Source: Candidatus Methanosuratincola sp. | GTDB taxonomy: Archaea; Thermoproteota; Methanomethylicia; Methanomethylicales; Methanomethylicaceae | Assembly: GCA_029907755.1 (NCBI GenBank) | Contig: JARYLH010000044.1 | Coordinates: 1 to 10,690 of the forward strand | Direction of reading: 5' to 3' | Length of the DNA: 10,690 nucleotides | Shown here: positions 1 through 5,695 of the stretch, piece after piece | Layout of the letters: each line of letters starts with the position of its first letter | Position numbering within the stretch: the stretch's first letter is position 1 | Program-made: the position numbers and the translations under genes | The notes under the pieces: generated by a model | Told to the model about the DNA's origin: nothing | Databases searched by the model: none | The model's input: the letters and a program-made list of their open reading frames with translations, nothing else

Positions 1-1158
1 CTAAGTCACATCTGGGCGGACCTCCCCGATGAGAGGATCTTGGTCTCTTTCTCCGAGCCGTCTCCAGATTCCCTGATCGCTTCATACAATCTCTCTGCGA
101 CTCAGACGCTCCTGTTCCGTGCCACCTTCCTCGAGGTCTCTGTGAAAGGAAATCCTCGCCCCATACTGAGCGCGGTCAAGCGCCTTGGGCTGATGTACTC
201 GATCAGAGCGGTGGATGGGGGCTCAGCATCGATAGCCATAGAGGGTCCTGCTTCGATGATAAAGCTGACCGAGAGGTACGGCACGTCCCTTGCCAAGTTG
301 CTCCCTCACCTCTTGGGATCGGAATATTGGGAGATCCGAGCACAGATCTCTAGGGGATCGTTCGGAAGGAAGCGGCTGCTCGACTTCTGCCTGGGCTCCT
401 CCGACGGGGTATGCTTCCCAGCTGCCCTACGCCAGGATGGGGGCTACGACAGCTCTGTGGAGGAGTCCTTTGCAAGGCGTTTCAGGGCACTGGAGACCCG
501 GTGGAAGCTCCTGCGTGAGCCTGGAATGATCGAGACACCCTCTGGGATCATAATCCCTGACTTTGCATTTGAGATGGGCGGGCGTAGGATCTACTTGGAG
601 ATCGTCGGGTTCTGGACTCCGGAGTATCTCGAGAAGAAGATCTCCAAGCTCAACTCCCTGCCTCCCGGGCTCGGGCTCATTGTCGCGGTGAACAGGTCGC
701 TGGCATCTGCCGATCGTTTCCGGAGGATGGGGGTAAATGTCGTGGAGTTCGATAACGAGGTTCCGTTAAGGCCTATACTTGTACTGCTCGAGGCTGCAGA
801 GAAGTCTATCCTTCAGGAGGAGGCGAAAAGGCTGCAAGGAATCAAAATTGAGCCAACCTCCGATGTGGTCGATCTTGTTGAAGCTGCTGCCGGACTGGGG
901 GTCTCCTGCGAGACTTTGGCAGAGAGGCTCGCAGGGTCGCCTCCCAAAGGATACTTGCTGGCAGGGAAGTACCTGATCTCAGAGCGGACAGCAATCGAGT
1001 TGCAAGGAATACTTTCCGCAGAGCGCAACCTTAGCGCGGTCGAAGAAAAATTCAGGGAATTCGGGGTTGTGGATGTCTTTCCGGTCTTGGCCAAGCTCGG
1101 CTACTCTGTCAGGTGGACCGGCTTGTCGCCCGGCTCAGCCGAGGTCGTAAAAAAGTGA
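1..1158 (+). CDS. Bax1-like nuclease (DUF790), 5' end outside window
   Basis: The reading frame is open from the first base to the TGA at 1156-1158 (385 codons), so the true start lies upstream. A TTG at base 40 could initiate, but the frame before it still reads as protein, so I treat the gene as truncated by the window. The segment starting L-I-A-S-Y-N-L and continuing L-L-F-R-A-T is typical of archaeal DUF790 proteins. Further on is a PD-(D/E)xK-like nuclease core: an I-I-P-D-F stretch with Asp encoded at 559-561, then Y-L-E-I-V-G-F-W-T-P-E-Y-L with Glu at 598-600. Proteins of this family (Bax1) are structure-specific DNA nucleases that partner the XPB helicase in archaea, and their genes usually sit next to xpb. 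An xpb gene just upstream of the window is therefore expected but not seen. It converges on tRNA-Glu. Family call is firm; activity is inferred. Confidence 0.88.
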   Translation, partial: LSHIWADLPDERILVSFSEPSPDSLIASYNLSATQTLLFRATFLEVSVKGNPRPILSAVKRLGLMYSIRAVDGGSASIAIEGPASMIKLTERYGTSLAKLLPHLLGSEYWEIRAQISRGSFGRKRLLDFCLGSSDGVCFPAALRQDGGYDSSVEESFARRFRALETRWKLLREPGMIETPSGIIIPDFAFEMGGRRIYLEIVGFWTPEYLEKKISKLNSLPPGLGLIVAVNRSLASADRFRRMGVNVVEFDNEVPLRPILVLLEAAEKSILQEEAKRLQGIKIEPTSDVVDLVEAAAGLGVSCETLAERLAGSPPKGYLLAGKYLISERTAIELQGILSAERNLSAVEEKFREFGVVDVFPVLAKLGYSVRWTGLSPGSAEVVKK

Positions 1159-1177
1159 GTTGACTTCAGGAGACTGG

Positions 1178-1269
1178 TGCTCTGGCCGGGATTTGAACCC
1201 GGGTCACTGGCTTTCTTCGCCAAAGGGCACGAAAGGCCAGTATACTTGACCGGACTATACGACCAGAGC
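1178..1269 (-). tRNA. tRNA-Glu(UUC) with 17-nt intron
   Basis: On the minus strand the 5' acceptor strand GCTCTGG (1269-1263) pairs perfectly with CCAGAGC (1185-1179), followed by discriminator A at 1178. The D-arm stem GTATA/TATAC, anticodon stem CTGGC/GCCAG, and T-arm CCGGG-TTCAAAT-CCCGG are all present. The anticodon TTC is at 1233-1231, giving glutamate. The anticodon loop is interrupted after position 37 by a 17-nt intron (1229-1213). Without it the tRNA is 75 nt, the normal size. The three bases after the discriminator read CCA (1177-1175), so the 3' CCA seems to be encoded here. Confidence 0.95.
1213..1229 (-). other. tRNA-Glu intron (position 37/38)
   Basis: Removing these 17 bases restores a seven-base anticodon loop (C-T-T-T-C-G-A). 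The intron contains a small GCC/GGC hairpin with a CTTT loop. Its 3' part (GAAG) can pair with UUUC of the anticodon loop, giving the four-base central helix of a bulge-helix-bulge motif, the substrate of the archaeal tRNA splicing endonuclease. The exact cut points are inferred from the loop length. Confidence 0.85.
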
Positions 1270-1295
1270 ATCGTCGCACTAAATTCTCTGTAGCC

Positions 1296-1303
1296 TTTAA
1301 TAA
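1296..1303 (-). promoter_or_regulatory. TATA box for tRNA-Glu
   Basis: On the minus strand the box reads TTATTAAA and lies 27-34 bases upstream of the tRNA 5' end at 1269, the usual distance for an archaeal TATA element serving a tRNA transcribed from just before its mature end. Confidence 0.6.
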
Positions 1304-1352
1304 TTTTTCCTTCCCGACCTTCGAGCACTGGATCCCATCGAGCCCAGAAAAA

Positions 1353-1360
1353 AGTTAATA
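1353..1360 (+). promoter_or_regulatory. TATA box for tRNA-Leu
   Basis: The AT-rich element AGTTAATA follows an A-run and sits 28-35 bases upstream of the tRNA-Leu 5' end. The position fits an archaeal promoter; the sequence match is only moderate. Confidence 0.5.
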
Positions 1361-1387
1361 GTGTAGTCAGGAATGAAATCAATAGTT

Positions 1388-1472
1388 GCGGGGGTCGCCA
1401 AGTCAGGTTAAAGGCGCAGGGCTTAGGACCCTGTGGCGAAGGCCTTCGTGGGTTCGAATCCCACTCCCCGCA
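1388..1472 (+). tRNA. tRNA-Leu(UAG)
   Basis: Acceptor GCGGGGG (1388-1394) pairs with TCCCCGC (1465-1471) with one G-U pair, followed by discriminator A. Anticodon stem CAGGG/CCCTG encloses the loop CTTAGGA, with anticodon TAG at 1424-1426. A long variable arm (about 1434-1447) marks it as a class II tRNA, and the T-arm is GTGGG-TTCGAAT-CCCAC. Length is 85 nt with no intron. CCA is not encoded: CTA follows the discriminator. It converges with the ABC permease gene. Confidence 0.96.
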
Positions 1473-1501
1473 CTAATCCACTGTAAATTTGTAACGAAAT
1501 C

Positions 1502-2350
1502 CTAACCCGAGGTCCACCGTAATTTAAATTTGGTTTTAAGTCGTTCTGATTTCTTCTCTCCAACTCCTCTCATCTTTCTGAGCAAAACCACATTTAGCAC
1601 CATGAGGATAGTCGACCATGCGACAAGAGAGACGATGACTAAGCTTACGTTCACGAGGTTACGCTCGCTCTGCGCAAGAAAGTTTCCTGTAGGCGGGGTG
1701 TGACCTGAGAAATAGTAGTAGCAAACCGACACTATGCAGTTGAATGGCGAGAAGTATGCGACATTTCCAAAGTCTATCCAAAGTGATGCATACGCGGTGA
1801 AGGCAAGTATCAGTGGAAGAAAAGAAATGAATGACGCAGACTTGGGTGCCCTAAGGATTATGACTGAAAAGTTCAGAAAGAGAGCTAGAGCATAGATGAA
1901 CAAAGCGCCAAGAAGTATGCCAAAGAACAACCCAACCGCATCAACTGGCATCACGACAAGTCCAAATCTCGCGAAGAAAACGCCCGTCACCGAGATGAAC
2001 ATCACTGCAGATATTGCTAAAAGAGCGATGAGCGAAGATGTGAGATTTTCTAAAAGAAATCGTGACGGAGAAAGCTTGGTGAATTTGGTGACATAAAGGA
2101 TGGATTTCGATGAATACAAAAGTGACGAAGCTATAGTTGTAGATGCACCAGAAAGAGAAAGCATCAGCAAATTTCCATAAGCCGTGGCAGTGTAGATTCT
2201 TACAGCCTCTTCAATCTGCGGTATATAATTTCCAAAAATGTAGGCCCACATTATGACCCAAAACTCGATGAAGAGTATCGACCAGAAGAGTATGTAATGA
2301 TTGGTCAGAGCGATCTAGCATTCATTCCAAGGTACTTGGTCAACCGTCAT
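1502..2350 (-). CDS. ABC-2 type permease, interrupted by in-frame UAG at codon 12
   Basis: This is a hydrophobic protein with about six membrane segments, ending in a basic tail and TAG at 1504-1502. An uninterrupted model starts at ATG 2251 (249 aa), but it removes most of the first membrane segment. In the same frame, 33 codons upstream, an ATG at 2350 overlaps the TGA stop of the ATPase gene (ATGA), the arrangement expected for a coupled ABC operon. From there the protein reads M-T-V-D-Q-V-P-W-N-E-C, then TAG (2317-2315), then I-A-L-T-N-H-Y-I-L-F-W and an ideal first helix. I therefore place the start at 2350 and regard the UAG as a lesion or a read-through codon. The partner ATPase is also broken, which favours decay. 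The substrate cannot be told; ABC-2 exporters of this size usually export drugs, lipids or peptides. Confidence 0.7.
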
Positions 2351-3142
2351 CCCTCCGCAAGCTCATATATCCTGTCAAGATTCTCGAGGCTCGTGAGCAA
2401 AGTTCCTCTGCCTTCTCCGCGAACTAAGCTTACCTTCTTACCCGAAACCTTCAGGCGCAACAGCGCATCAGGCTCATCAGCCATTAATATCTCCGCCTTC
2501 AAAAGTTCCTCGACTAGTAGCGGACCGTAGAGGACACCTTCAAACATGAAGAACACATCCCAGTTTTGAAGATTCTTCAACAACCAGGTCTCGTGCGTAT
2601 TGACAAGAACCACGCCATCGTATTGATTCAAGCGCCTTGCCATCCTGCCCTTTTTTGCGGGATCAAGCTCCTCGAAAGGCTCGTCAAGCAGAACATGCCT
2701 AGCCTTCATTGCCAGTGCAATTGCAGTGCAAACGATTTTCGTTTGCCCCGAGGAGCGCTCGCTAAGTCTTCTCTTTTTAAGAAAGCCTAAGTCGATGCCA
2801 AAATCCTTAATCATCTCTAAAGCAAATTCCGAATCGCCGTCAGACAGGTCTGTATAAAGCATGACAAGGTCGAAAACATTGGTTTCGAGAAGTGTATAGA
2901 CTTCTTGAAAATTTACTGAGCACTCCTTTGGTAGCATAGAAGTCTTCAACGGATTTATCGTCTAGCATAATTCTCCCAGATTTAATGTTTGTCAGAGCAC
3001 AGATTGCCCTAAAGAAAGTAGTTTTGCCTGATCCGTTCGGACCTATAATGATGACCTTGTTCTTGAAGTTTCCGTTAACTCCTTTCAGAACGGGTTCTTG
3101 GCGCCACTTGTAAGTGACGTATAGATCTTGACTCAAGATCAT
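2347..3142 (-). pseudogene. ABC transporter ATPase, frameshifted
   Basis: Two overlapping frames together form one ABC ATPase of about 264 aa. The first (from ATG 3142) carries the Walker A motif G-P-N-G-S-G-K-T-T near residue 35. The second (ending TGA 2349-2347) carries a signature-like S-S-G-Q-T-K, Walker B H-V-L-L-D-E-P-F-E-E-L-D-P and the switch histidine in V-N-T-H-E. Removing one T from the T4 run at 2911-2908 joins the frames as G-V-L-S-K-F-Q-E-V-Y-T-L-L, a natural sequence for this position. The break is thus one inserted base in a short homopolymer. It would energise the permease encoded immediately downstream. Either a young pseudogene, a sequencing error, or (least likely) +1 programmed frameshifting. 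AT-rich codon use compared with the rest of the window hints at separate ancestry. Confidence 0.8.
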
Positions 3143-3151
3143 GTTATTCTA

Positions 3152-3163
3152 CTTTTTTATAAG
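3152..3163 (-). promoter_or_regulatory. possible TATA box of the ABC operon
   Basis: The minus strand reads CTTATAAAAAAG, a good TATA sequence, but it lies only 10-21 bases before the ATG at 3142. That would put transcription start slightly inside the gene. A weaker AT-rich element around 3172-3182 is better spaced. The promoter of this operon is therefore uncertain. Confidence 0.3.
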
Positions 3164-3218
3164 CGAATGGCTGCATATTGAAGTTTCGGCTGGAAAGTAA
3201 GACATTCATGTGCCTCAT

Positions 3219-3225
3219 AAAAAAA
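3219..3225 (-). terminator. T-run at the end of the candidate ncRNA
   Basis: Seven Ts on the minus strand, after TCTCC, would end a transcript started near 3355. Archaeal RNA polymerase terminates at such T-runs. The run lies outside any gene. Confidence 0.4.
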
Positions 3226-3358
3226 GGAGATTTCTGTGATTCAAACCGAGGTCTAAGCCTGCCCCCTTGCGCCAAAAACAGCGCTCTGACAAAGCGTTTT
3301 GGCCGAAGAGGCGAGCTGGGGGTTGCGGGCAGGGCTAGAATTTAAACCGGCGCTTAGG
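3226..3358 (-). ncRNA. candidate structured non-coding RNA
   Basis: A GC-rich island of about 110 bases (3250-3361) sits in an AT-rich gap with no plausible protein. On the minus strand its ends pair: GGCCTAAGC (3360-3352) with GCTTAGACC (3258-3250), eight of nine pairs. Inside, CCCCC (3322-3318) pairs with GGGGG (3266-3262). A central hairpin has GCCAAAA (3303-3297) pairing with TTTTGGC (3277-3271), topped by CGCT/AGCG. A TATA box lies about 25 bases before the 5' end and a T7 run follows. I do not recognise the family: it lacks the conserved motifs I would expect of RNase P or SRP RNA and is not a complete tRNA. The fold reads almost as well on the plus strand, so the strand rests on promoter and terminator only. 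Confidence 0.45.
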
Positions 3359-3407
3359 CCCTTCCGCGTCTTCCATAAAATATAGTTGGCTTGACATTTC
3401 TGTGATT
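3230..3407. repeat. 12-bp direct repeat flanking the ncRNA candidate
   Basis: ATTTCTGTGATT occurs at 3230-3241 and again at 3396-3407 in the same orientation, 166 bases apart. The two preceding G-A dinucleotides also match if one mismatch is allowed. The copies bracket the GC-rich foldable segment. They could be regulatory sites, a target duplication or chance. Confidence 0.55.
3375..3385 (-). promoter_or_regulatory. TATA box for the candidate ncRNA
   Basis: The minus strand reads CTATATTTTAT. Counting about 26 bases downstream from its centre predicts a start near 3354, close to the outer strand of the terminal stem. No gene on this strand would otherwise use it except the more distant ABC operon. 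Confidence 0.45.
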
Positions 3408-3497
3408 TGTGCAAAAATAAATTTTTACCTTCAATCCTGAACGACCATTTTAATCGATAAGTTTAATGTAGAGCATAATGGTTGATCTTTAGTCATG

Positions 3498-3513
3498 CAA
3501 TAAAAATAAATAC
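3498..3513 (+). promoter_or_regulatory. likely TATA element of the HhH gene
   Basis: GCAATAAAAATAAATA is centred about 38 bases before ATG 3543, predicting a start near 3530 and a leader of roughly 13 bases. A second AT-rich stretch (3516-3528) is too close to the ATG for normal spacing. Confidence 0.4.
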
Positions 3514-3542
3514 GTGTTAATAAATATTTGATACTGATTCGT

Positions 3543-3947
3543 ATGCCAAAAATAACTGAGATCGAAGGGATCGGAGAAGTTTTCGCAACAAAACTAAAAG
3601 ATTTGGGAATTACCACGACAGAACAGCTTCTTGAGGCAGGAGCCACAAGGAAGGGCAGGGATCAGCTCGCAGAGAAGTCGGGCATCTCACCAAAACTCAT
3701 CCTGAAATGGATCAACCGTGCAGACCTCTTTAGGGTCAAGGGCATCGGCCAAGAATATTCCGACCTGCTTGAGGCAGCTGGCGTGGACACAGTAGTGGAG
3801 CTAGGCACAAGGAACGCTGATAACCTCTACGCAAAGCTAGTCGAAATCAACAACTCGAAAAACCTTGTCAGAAAACTGCCTAGCTTAGAAGTCGTCAAAG
3901 ACTGGATTGAGCAGGCCAAGAAACTCCCGAGGAAAGTTGAGTACTAG
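3543..3947 (+). CDS. DUF4332-like helix-hairpin-helix protein
   Basis: A 134-aa soluble protein ending in TAG. It has two helix-hairpin-helix repeats: I-E-G-I-G-E-V-F near residue 7, with the phrase L-G-I-T-T-T-E-Q-L-L, and V-K-G-I-G-Q-E-Y near residue 64, with A-G-V-D-T-V-V-E-L. The G-I-G hairpins are typical non-specific DNA-backbone binding turns. The C-terminal L-P-S-L-E-V-V-K-D-W-I-E-Q-A-K-K-L-P resembles that of DUF4332 proteins. The frame is open back to a TTG at 3528, but ATG 3543 begins the family-like M-P-K-I-T-E-I-E and is the better start. The gene stands alone with its own promoter and a T-rich terminator right after the stop. A nucleic-acid binding role is likely; its precise function is unknown. 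Confidence 0.85.
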   Translation: MPKITEIEGIGEVFATKLKDLGITTTEQLLEAGATRKGRDQLAEKSGISPKLILKWINRADLFRVKGIGQEYSDLLEAAGVDTVVELGTRNADNLYAKLVEINNSKNLVRKLPSLEVVKDWIEQAKKLPRKVEY

Positions 3948-3954
3948 AACAATA

Positions 3955-3968
3955 TTTTTTCCTTTTTT
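3955..3968 (+). terminator. T-rich terminator after the HhH gene
   Basis: TTTTTT-CC-TTTTTT begins seven bases after the TAG stop, a typical archaeal oligo-T termination signal. Its position supports TAG as a genuine stop for this gene. Confidence 0.65.
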
Positions 3969-4291
3969 CATTGGCGAAAAGCCCACCTTCAAAGGCTGAA
4001 TACGAGAAAACAACGGCAATCATTTGCCAAACTTTCCTTAGGGGCATCCATAGATGCTGAAAGAGGGAGCGCTGAATTCCACCACGCCGCGAGTGAGTGG
4101 ATGCAAACGCAGGTCTGAGGTTTGGACCTCCACGACCGTTTCTGTCCTGGATCGGGTTGGTTCTTCAAGGGAGGTGCTTGGGGCTCTGAAAAATGCAACC
4201 GCTTCCGATAAGGGCTCCCTGAGCAGAAGGCGTGAGTCTGCAGCCAAAAGCAATCTTGTGCGATTGCATGAATATGGGTGGCGGCATCGGG
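3969..4291. other. 323-bp gap without a convincing gene
   Basis: Open frames here (for example plus strand from 4054, minus strand from 4253) show no family-like sequence, and the plus-strand one runs into padR antisense. I see two small perfect hairpins, GCATC/GATGC (4044-4048 with 4053-4057) and GAGGT/ACCTC (4117-4121 with 4126-4130). An outer pairing GTGGA/TCCAC (4097-4101 with 4129-4133) competes with the second. A small RNA is possible but not supported by a clear promoter. Confidence 0.5.
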
Positions 4292-4669
4292 TTAGCTGTT
4301 TTCCGGCGCATTTCTTCCTTCCAATGTTCTCCCGCCCTTATCTAGAGCCTTCTGGTATTCAGCCAATATATCGCCAAAGGCTCCGATGAAGTACCTGCAC
4401 GCCTTATCGAGCTCTTCCCTGCCGCGCTCTGAGAGTGAGTACCTCGTCTCCCTGCCGACTCTTTCCATTTGAACGAGCCCTCTCTTCCTCAGCTCCTTTA
4501 GCGCCGGGTATATCGTGCCTGGCGTCGGGGCCTTCCCTTTTCTCCGCGCGATCTCCCTGCAGAGCTCCTGACCGTTCATAGATCGCTTCGACAAAAGCCA
4601 TAGTGTCTGGAAGGAGAGCATCCCCCTCATGTCGCAGCAGCATGGCATCTCAGGACAGCAATCGCTCAT
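4292..4669 (-). CDS. PadR-family regulator with Cys-rich N-terminus, probable arsenic sensor
   Basis: A 125-aa protein of the PadR winged-helix family. After the N-terminus comes M-R-G-M-L-S-F-Q-T-L-W-L-L-S, then the family core with P-G-T-I-Y-P-A-L-K-E-L, followed by R-K-R-G-L-V and the wing R-E-T-R-Y-S-L-S. The first 14 residues carry C-C-P-E-M-P-C-C-C, five cysteines (4, 5, 10, 11, 12) well placed to bind As(III) or a similar soft metal. ATG 4669 is chosen over an in-frame TTG at 4690: it lies about 26 bases from the centre of the shared TATA box, so the mRNA would be leaderless. It is divergent from arsM and very likely represses it, and possibly itself, until metalloid binds. The arsenic ligand is inferred from context and the cysteines; PadR membership is clear. 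It ends in TAA. Confidence 0.85.
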   Translation of the reverse strand: MSDCCPEMPCCCDMRGMLSFQTLWLLSKRSMNGQELCREIARRKGKAPTPGTIYPALKELRKRGLVQMERVGRETRYSLSERGREELDKACRYFIGAFGDILAEYQKALDKGGRTLEGRNAPENS

Positions 4670-4687
4670 GAAATCATATCGTACGCC

Positions 4688-4702
4688 CAATATATTTAAT
4701 AG
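4688..4702. promoter_or_regulatory. shared TATA region between padR and arsM
   Basis: CAATATATTTAATAG lies in the 62-bp divergent spacer and reads as a TATA box on both strands. Its distance to ATG 4669 (about 26) makes padR leaderless, and on the plus strand it predicts an arsM start near 4723. A repressor bound here would block both genes. No long perfect operator palindrome is visible. The downstream GATATACTG and GATACTGG (4711-4732) form an imperfect direct repeat that could be a binding site. Confidence 0.55.
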
Positions 4703-4731
4703 TTTTCTGGGATATACTGTACCCGATACTG

Positions 4732-5496
4732 GTGGCTGAGATGCGAAGAAACATCAAGGATCTTGTCAGGAAGAAGTACGCTAAAATAGCGACATCCGGA
4801 GGATCCTGCTGCCCTTCTTGCGGCTGCGGAGGCGGCAACAGGGGTGTGCAGGTCGGCGGATACTCCGAAGGGGATCTGGTGATGGCGCCTCCCGAATCAA
4901 GCATGGGTCTCGGGTGCGGCAACCCCGTTGCCTATGCAGGCATCAAGCCAGGCGAGGTGGTGCTGGACCTAGGGTCCGGCGGCGGCATGGACGCCTTCTT
5001 GGCTGCGCGAAAAGCAGGCCCGGATGGGCGAGTAATAGGGGTTGACATGACCGATGCGATGCTGGATCGGGCAAGGGAGGCCGCGATAAGGCACGGGTTC
5101 AGGAACGTTGAGTTCAGGAAGGGTGATATGGAAGCGATCCCCCTCGAGGATTCGTCGGTCGACGTCGTCATCAGCAACTGCGCGATCAACCTCTCGACTG
5201 ACAAGGCACGCGTCTTCAAGGAGATCAACCGGGTCCTGAAGCCAGGTGGCAGGATTGTGGTTTCCGACATAGTTACAAAGGGGGATCTGCCCGAGCATGT
5301 GAAGAGGAGCCCTGAGGCCTGGGCTTCCTGTATCGCTGGGGCGCTTGAGAAAAGAGAATACCTTCGCCTAATTAGTGAATCAGGTCTGGAAGCCACAAGA
5401 ATTCTGGCTGAATCCGGTTACTCGGAGGGATCCCCCGAAGAGATCGCTGGGAAGCTCGCCAGCATAACTGTTTACGCCGTGAAGCCTAGGGAATGA
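4732..5496 (+). CDS. arsM: arsenite S-adenosylmethionine methyltransferase ArsM
   Basis: A 254-aa class I SAM methyltransferase that methylates As(III), ending in TGA. The SAM-binding loop is V-L-D-L-G-S-G-G-G (77-85), with the acidic strand V-I-G-V-D-M-T following. Arsenic-binding cysteines fit the ArsM pattern: Cys26-Cys27 in S-G-G-S-C-C, Cys62 in G-L-G-C-G-N-P, Cys150 in V-I-S-N-C-A-I-N-L-S, and Cys200 in A-S-C-I-A-G-A-L. The last two are 50 residues apart, as in characterised ArsM. Start is GTG 4732 or ATG 4741; both give a complete enzyme and I see no Shine-Dalgarno that decides. The N-terminal C-C-P-S-C-G-C-G-G-G stretch holds four cysteines. It is paired divergently with the Cys-rich PadR regulator. 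Methylated arsenicals are exported or volatilised; no arsenic pump is seen here. Confidence 0.93.
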   Translation: MAEMRRNIKDLVRKKYAKIATSGGSCCPSCGCGGGNRGVQVGGYSEGDLVMAPPESSMGLGCGNPVAYAGIKPGEVVLDLGSGGGMDAFLAARKAGPDGRVIGVDMTDAMLDRAREAAIRHGFRNVEFRKGDMEAIPLEDSSVDVVISNCAINLSTDKARVFKEINRVLKPGGRIVVSDIVTKGDLPEHVKRSPEAWASCIAGALEKREYLRLISESGLEATRILAESGYSEGSPEEIAGKLASITVYAVKPRE

Positions 5497-5587
5497 TCCG
5501 ATCCTATTGCCCTCCTCTCCATTCTCCTCTCGTCTTTCACTCCCTAGGCCTTGGCACATTCTGGATGTCGATCTCTATTTTGCCGAG

Positions 5588-5600
5588 AAACATTTAAACG
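5588..5600 (+). promoter_or_regulatory. TATA element upstream of the Mg2+ ATPase gene
   Basis: AAACATTTAAACG predicts transcription from about 5620, giving a leader of about 40-75 bases. The rest of the 199-bp arsM-ATPase spacer holds no gene. Within the leader an ATG at 5631, directly after GGAGG, opens an 11-codon frame that ends in TGA at 5664-5666 and overlaps an in-frame ATG of the ATPase at 5660. Confidence 0.45.
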
Positions 5601-5695
5601 GAGGGCGATTCAAGCGAATAACAACGGAGGATGGACCGTCTTGGGGTGCGAAGCATCCGATGGTGAATCAGGCGAATCTGGAAGAATTGACTTGT

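Noticed and set aside
3250..3361. Ordinary tRNA, RNase P RNA or SRP RNA
   Set aside because: T-stems do not pair, no anticodon arm is found, and the conserved motifs expected of RNase P or SRP RNA are absent.
4054..4389. 111-codon plus-strand open frame
   Set aside because: It shows no family-like pattern, runs antisense into the well-supported padR gene and has no clear promoter or ribosome site.
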